A stretch of DNA of 14,704 nucleotides from Anaerolineales bacterium (GTDB taxonomy: Bacteria; Chloroflexota; Anaerolineae; 4572-78; NAK82), in the NCBI GenBank assembly GCA_024643945.1, contig JAHELX010000081.1, forward strand, positions 1 through 14,704. Reading direction: 5' to 3'. The translations under genes were made by a program, and so were the position numbers. Positions 14,505 through 14,704 of the stretch are shown here, piece by piece; positions within the stretch are counted from its first letter, which is position 1, and every line of letters begins with the position of its first letter. The notes below the pieces were generated by a model. It was given only the letters and a program-made list of their open reading frames with translations, was not told where the DNA came from and did not search any database.

Positions 14505-14704
14505 TTAAATTCTATCAGTCAACTCGTAAATGAAATGCGCCACCTGGTCGGCACCGGGGGCACCCTGACGCTGGATGCGGGGCAAGGCCAGCAGGTCCGA
14601 GACAAGGGATAGCCATCGGCCGTTTCGAAATTGTGTTTCCGCAATGGCCAATCCCTGCATTTGCTGCTCAATGAAAGCGGCCAGAACCTGCGACTCGCGA
14701 AATT
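14505..14704 (-). CDS. 3' end of an unidentified gene upstream of the GT2 gene (partial)
   Basis: On the minus strand an open frame enters from the right edge and ends at the stop complementary to 14505-14507, giving 65 C-terminal residues: it reads from FRESQVLAAF through LVSDLLALPRIQ to HFIYELTDRI. It ends 1 nt before the ATG of the GT2 gene, the usual spacing of coupled genes, which supports it as real; the other two frames are stopped. The fragment is amphipathic and helical-looking, with no motif that I recognise. A second glycosyltransferase or another envelope-glycan gene is likely from context alone. Confidence 0.6.
   Translation of the reverse strand, partial: FRESQVLAAFIEQQMQGLAIAETQFRNGRWLSLVSDLLALPRIQRQGAPGADQVAHFIYELTDRI

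Noticed and set aside
13850..14533. A 227-codon plus-strand open frame opposite the GT2 gene
   Set aside because: The minus strand has clear GT2 motifs over the same bases and a coupled upstream gene; the plus frame shows no domain.

Overview
The window looks like a chromosomal segment of a GC-rich member of the Chloroflexota, most likely an Anaerolineae-like lineage. The basis is inference from gene content, not a phylogenetic marker. It includes an acidic protein with repeated Asp-Trp-Leu motifs, a MutL-type ASKHA protein with no glutamate mutase beside it, a Thr/Pro 'TPTPTP' surface stalk protein, an AAA ATPase fused to an OmpR-type winged helix, and a bacterial mevalonate kinase. Repeat-derived palindromes also sit between and inside genes. 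No rRNA, tRNA, CRISPR array or transposase gene was seen.

Region 1 (1-5638, all +) is a compact operon of four genes. In order they are a 5'-truncated DWL-repeat membrane protein, a six-helix membrane protein (4-bp ATGA overlap), a MutL-family ASKHA protein (43-bp gap), and a cytosolic protein with a barrel-sandwich-like half and a KOW-like C-terminus (3-bp gap). The coupling suggests one membrane-linked machine of unknown function. This is the best candidate in the window for an undescribed system. A small Thr/Pro-stalk membrane protein (5748-6188) follows.

Region 2 (6189-7008) is about 820 bp without a gene. It holds an inverted-repeat pair, a large nested palindromic element (about 6320-6680) of non-autonomous-element type, a pair of CCTCCCTTT hairpins, and then a Fur/Zur-like operator and an extended -10 promoter in front of the next gene.

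Region 3 (7009-8388) is the AAA ATPase/winged-helix regulator.

Region 4 (8442-14704) is an envelope or isoprenoid-glycan gene group. It holds mevalonate kinase, a UDP-glucuronate 4-epimerase-like SDR enzyme with its own promoter, a flippase-like LPG_synthase_TM-family protein, and a GT-C glycosyltransferase whose coding sequence contains a palindromic insert. Convergent to these, on the minus strand, are a GT2 glycosyltransferase and the 3' end of another gene. A plausible joint role is isoprenoid carrier supply, nucleotide-sugar formation and glycan assembly at the membrane, but no pathway product can be read from the sequence.
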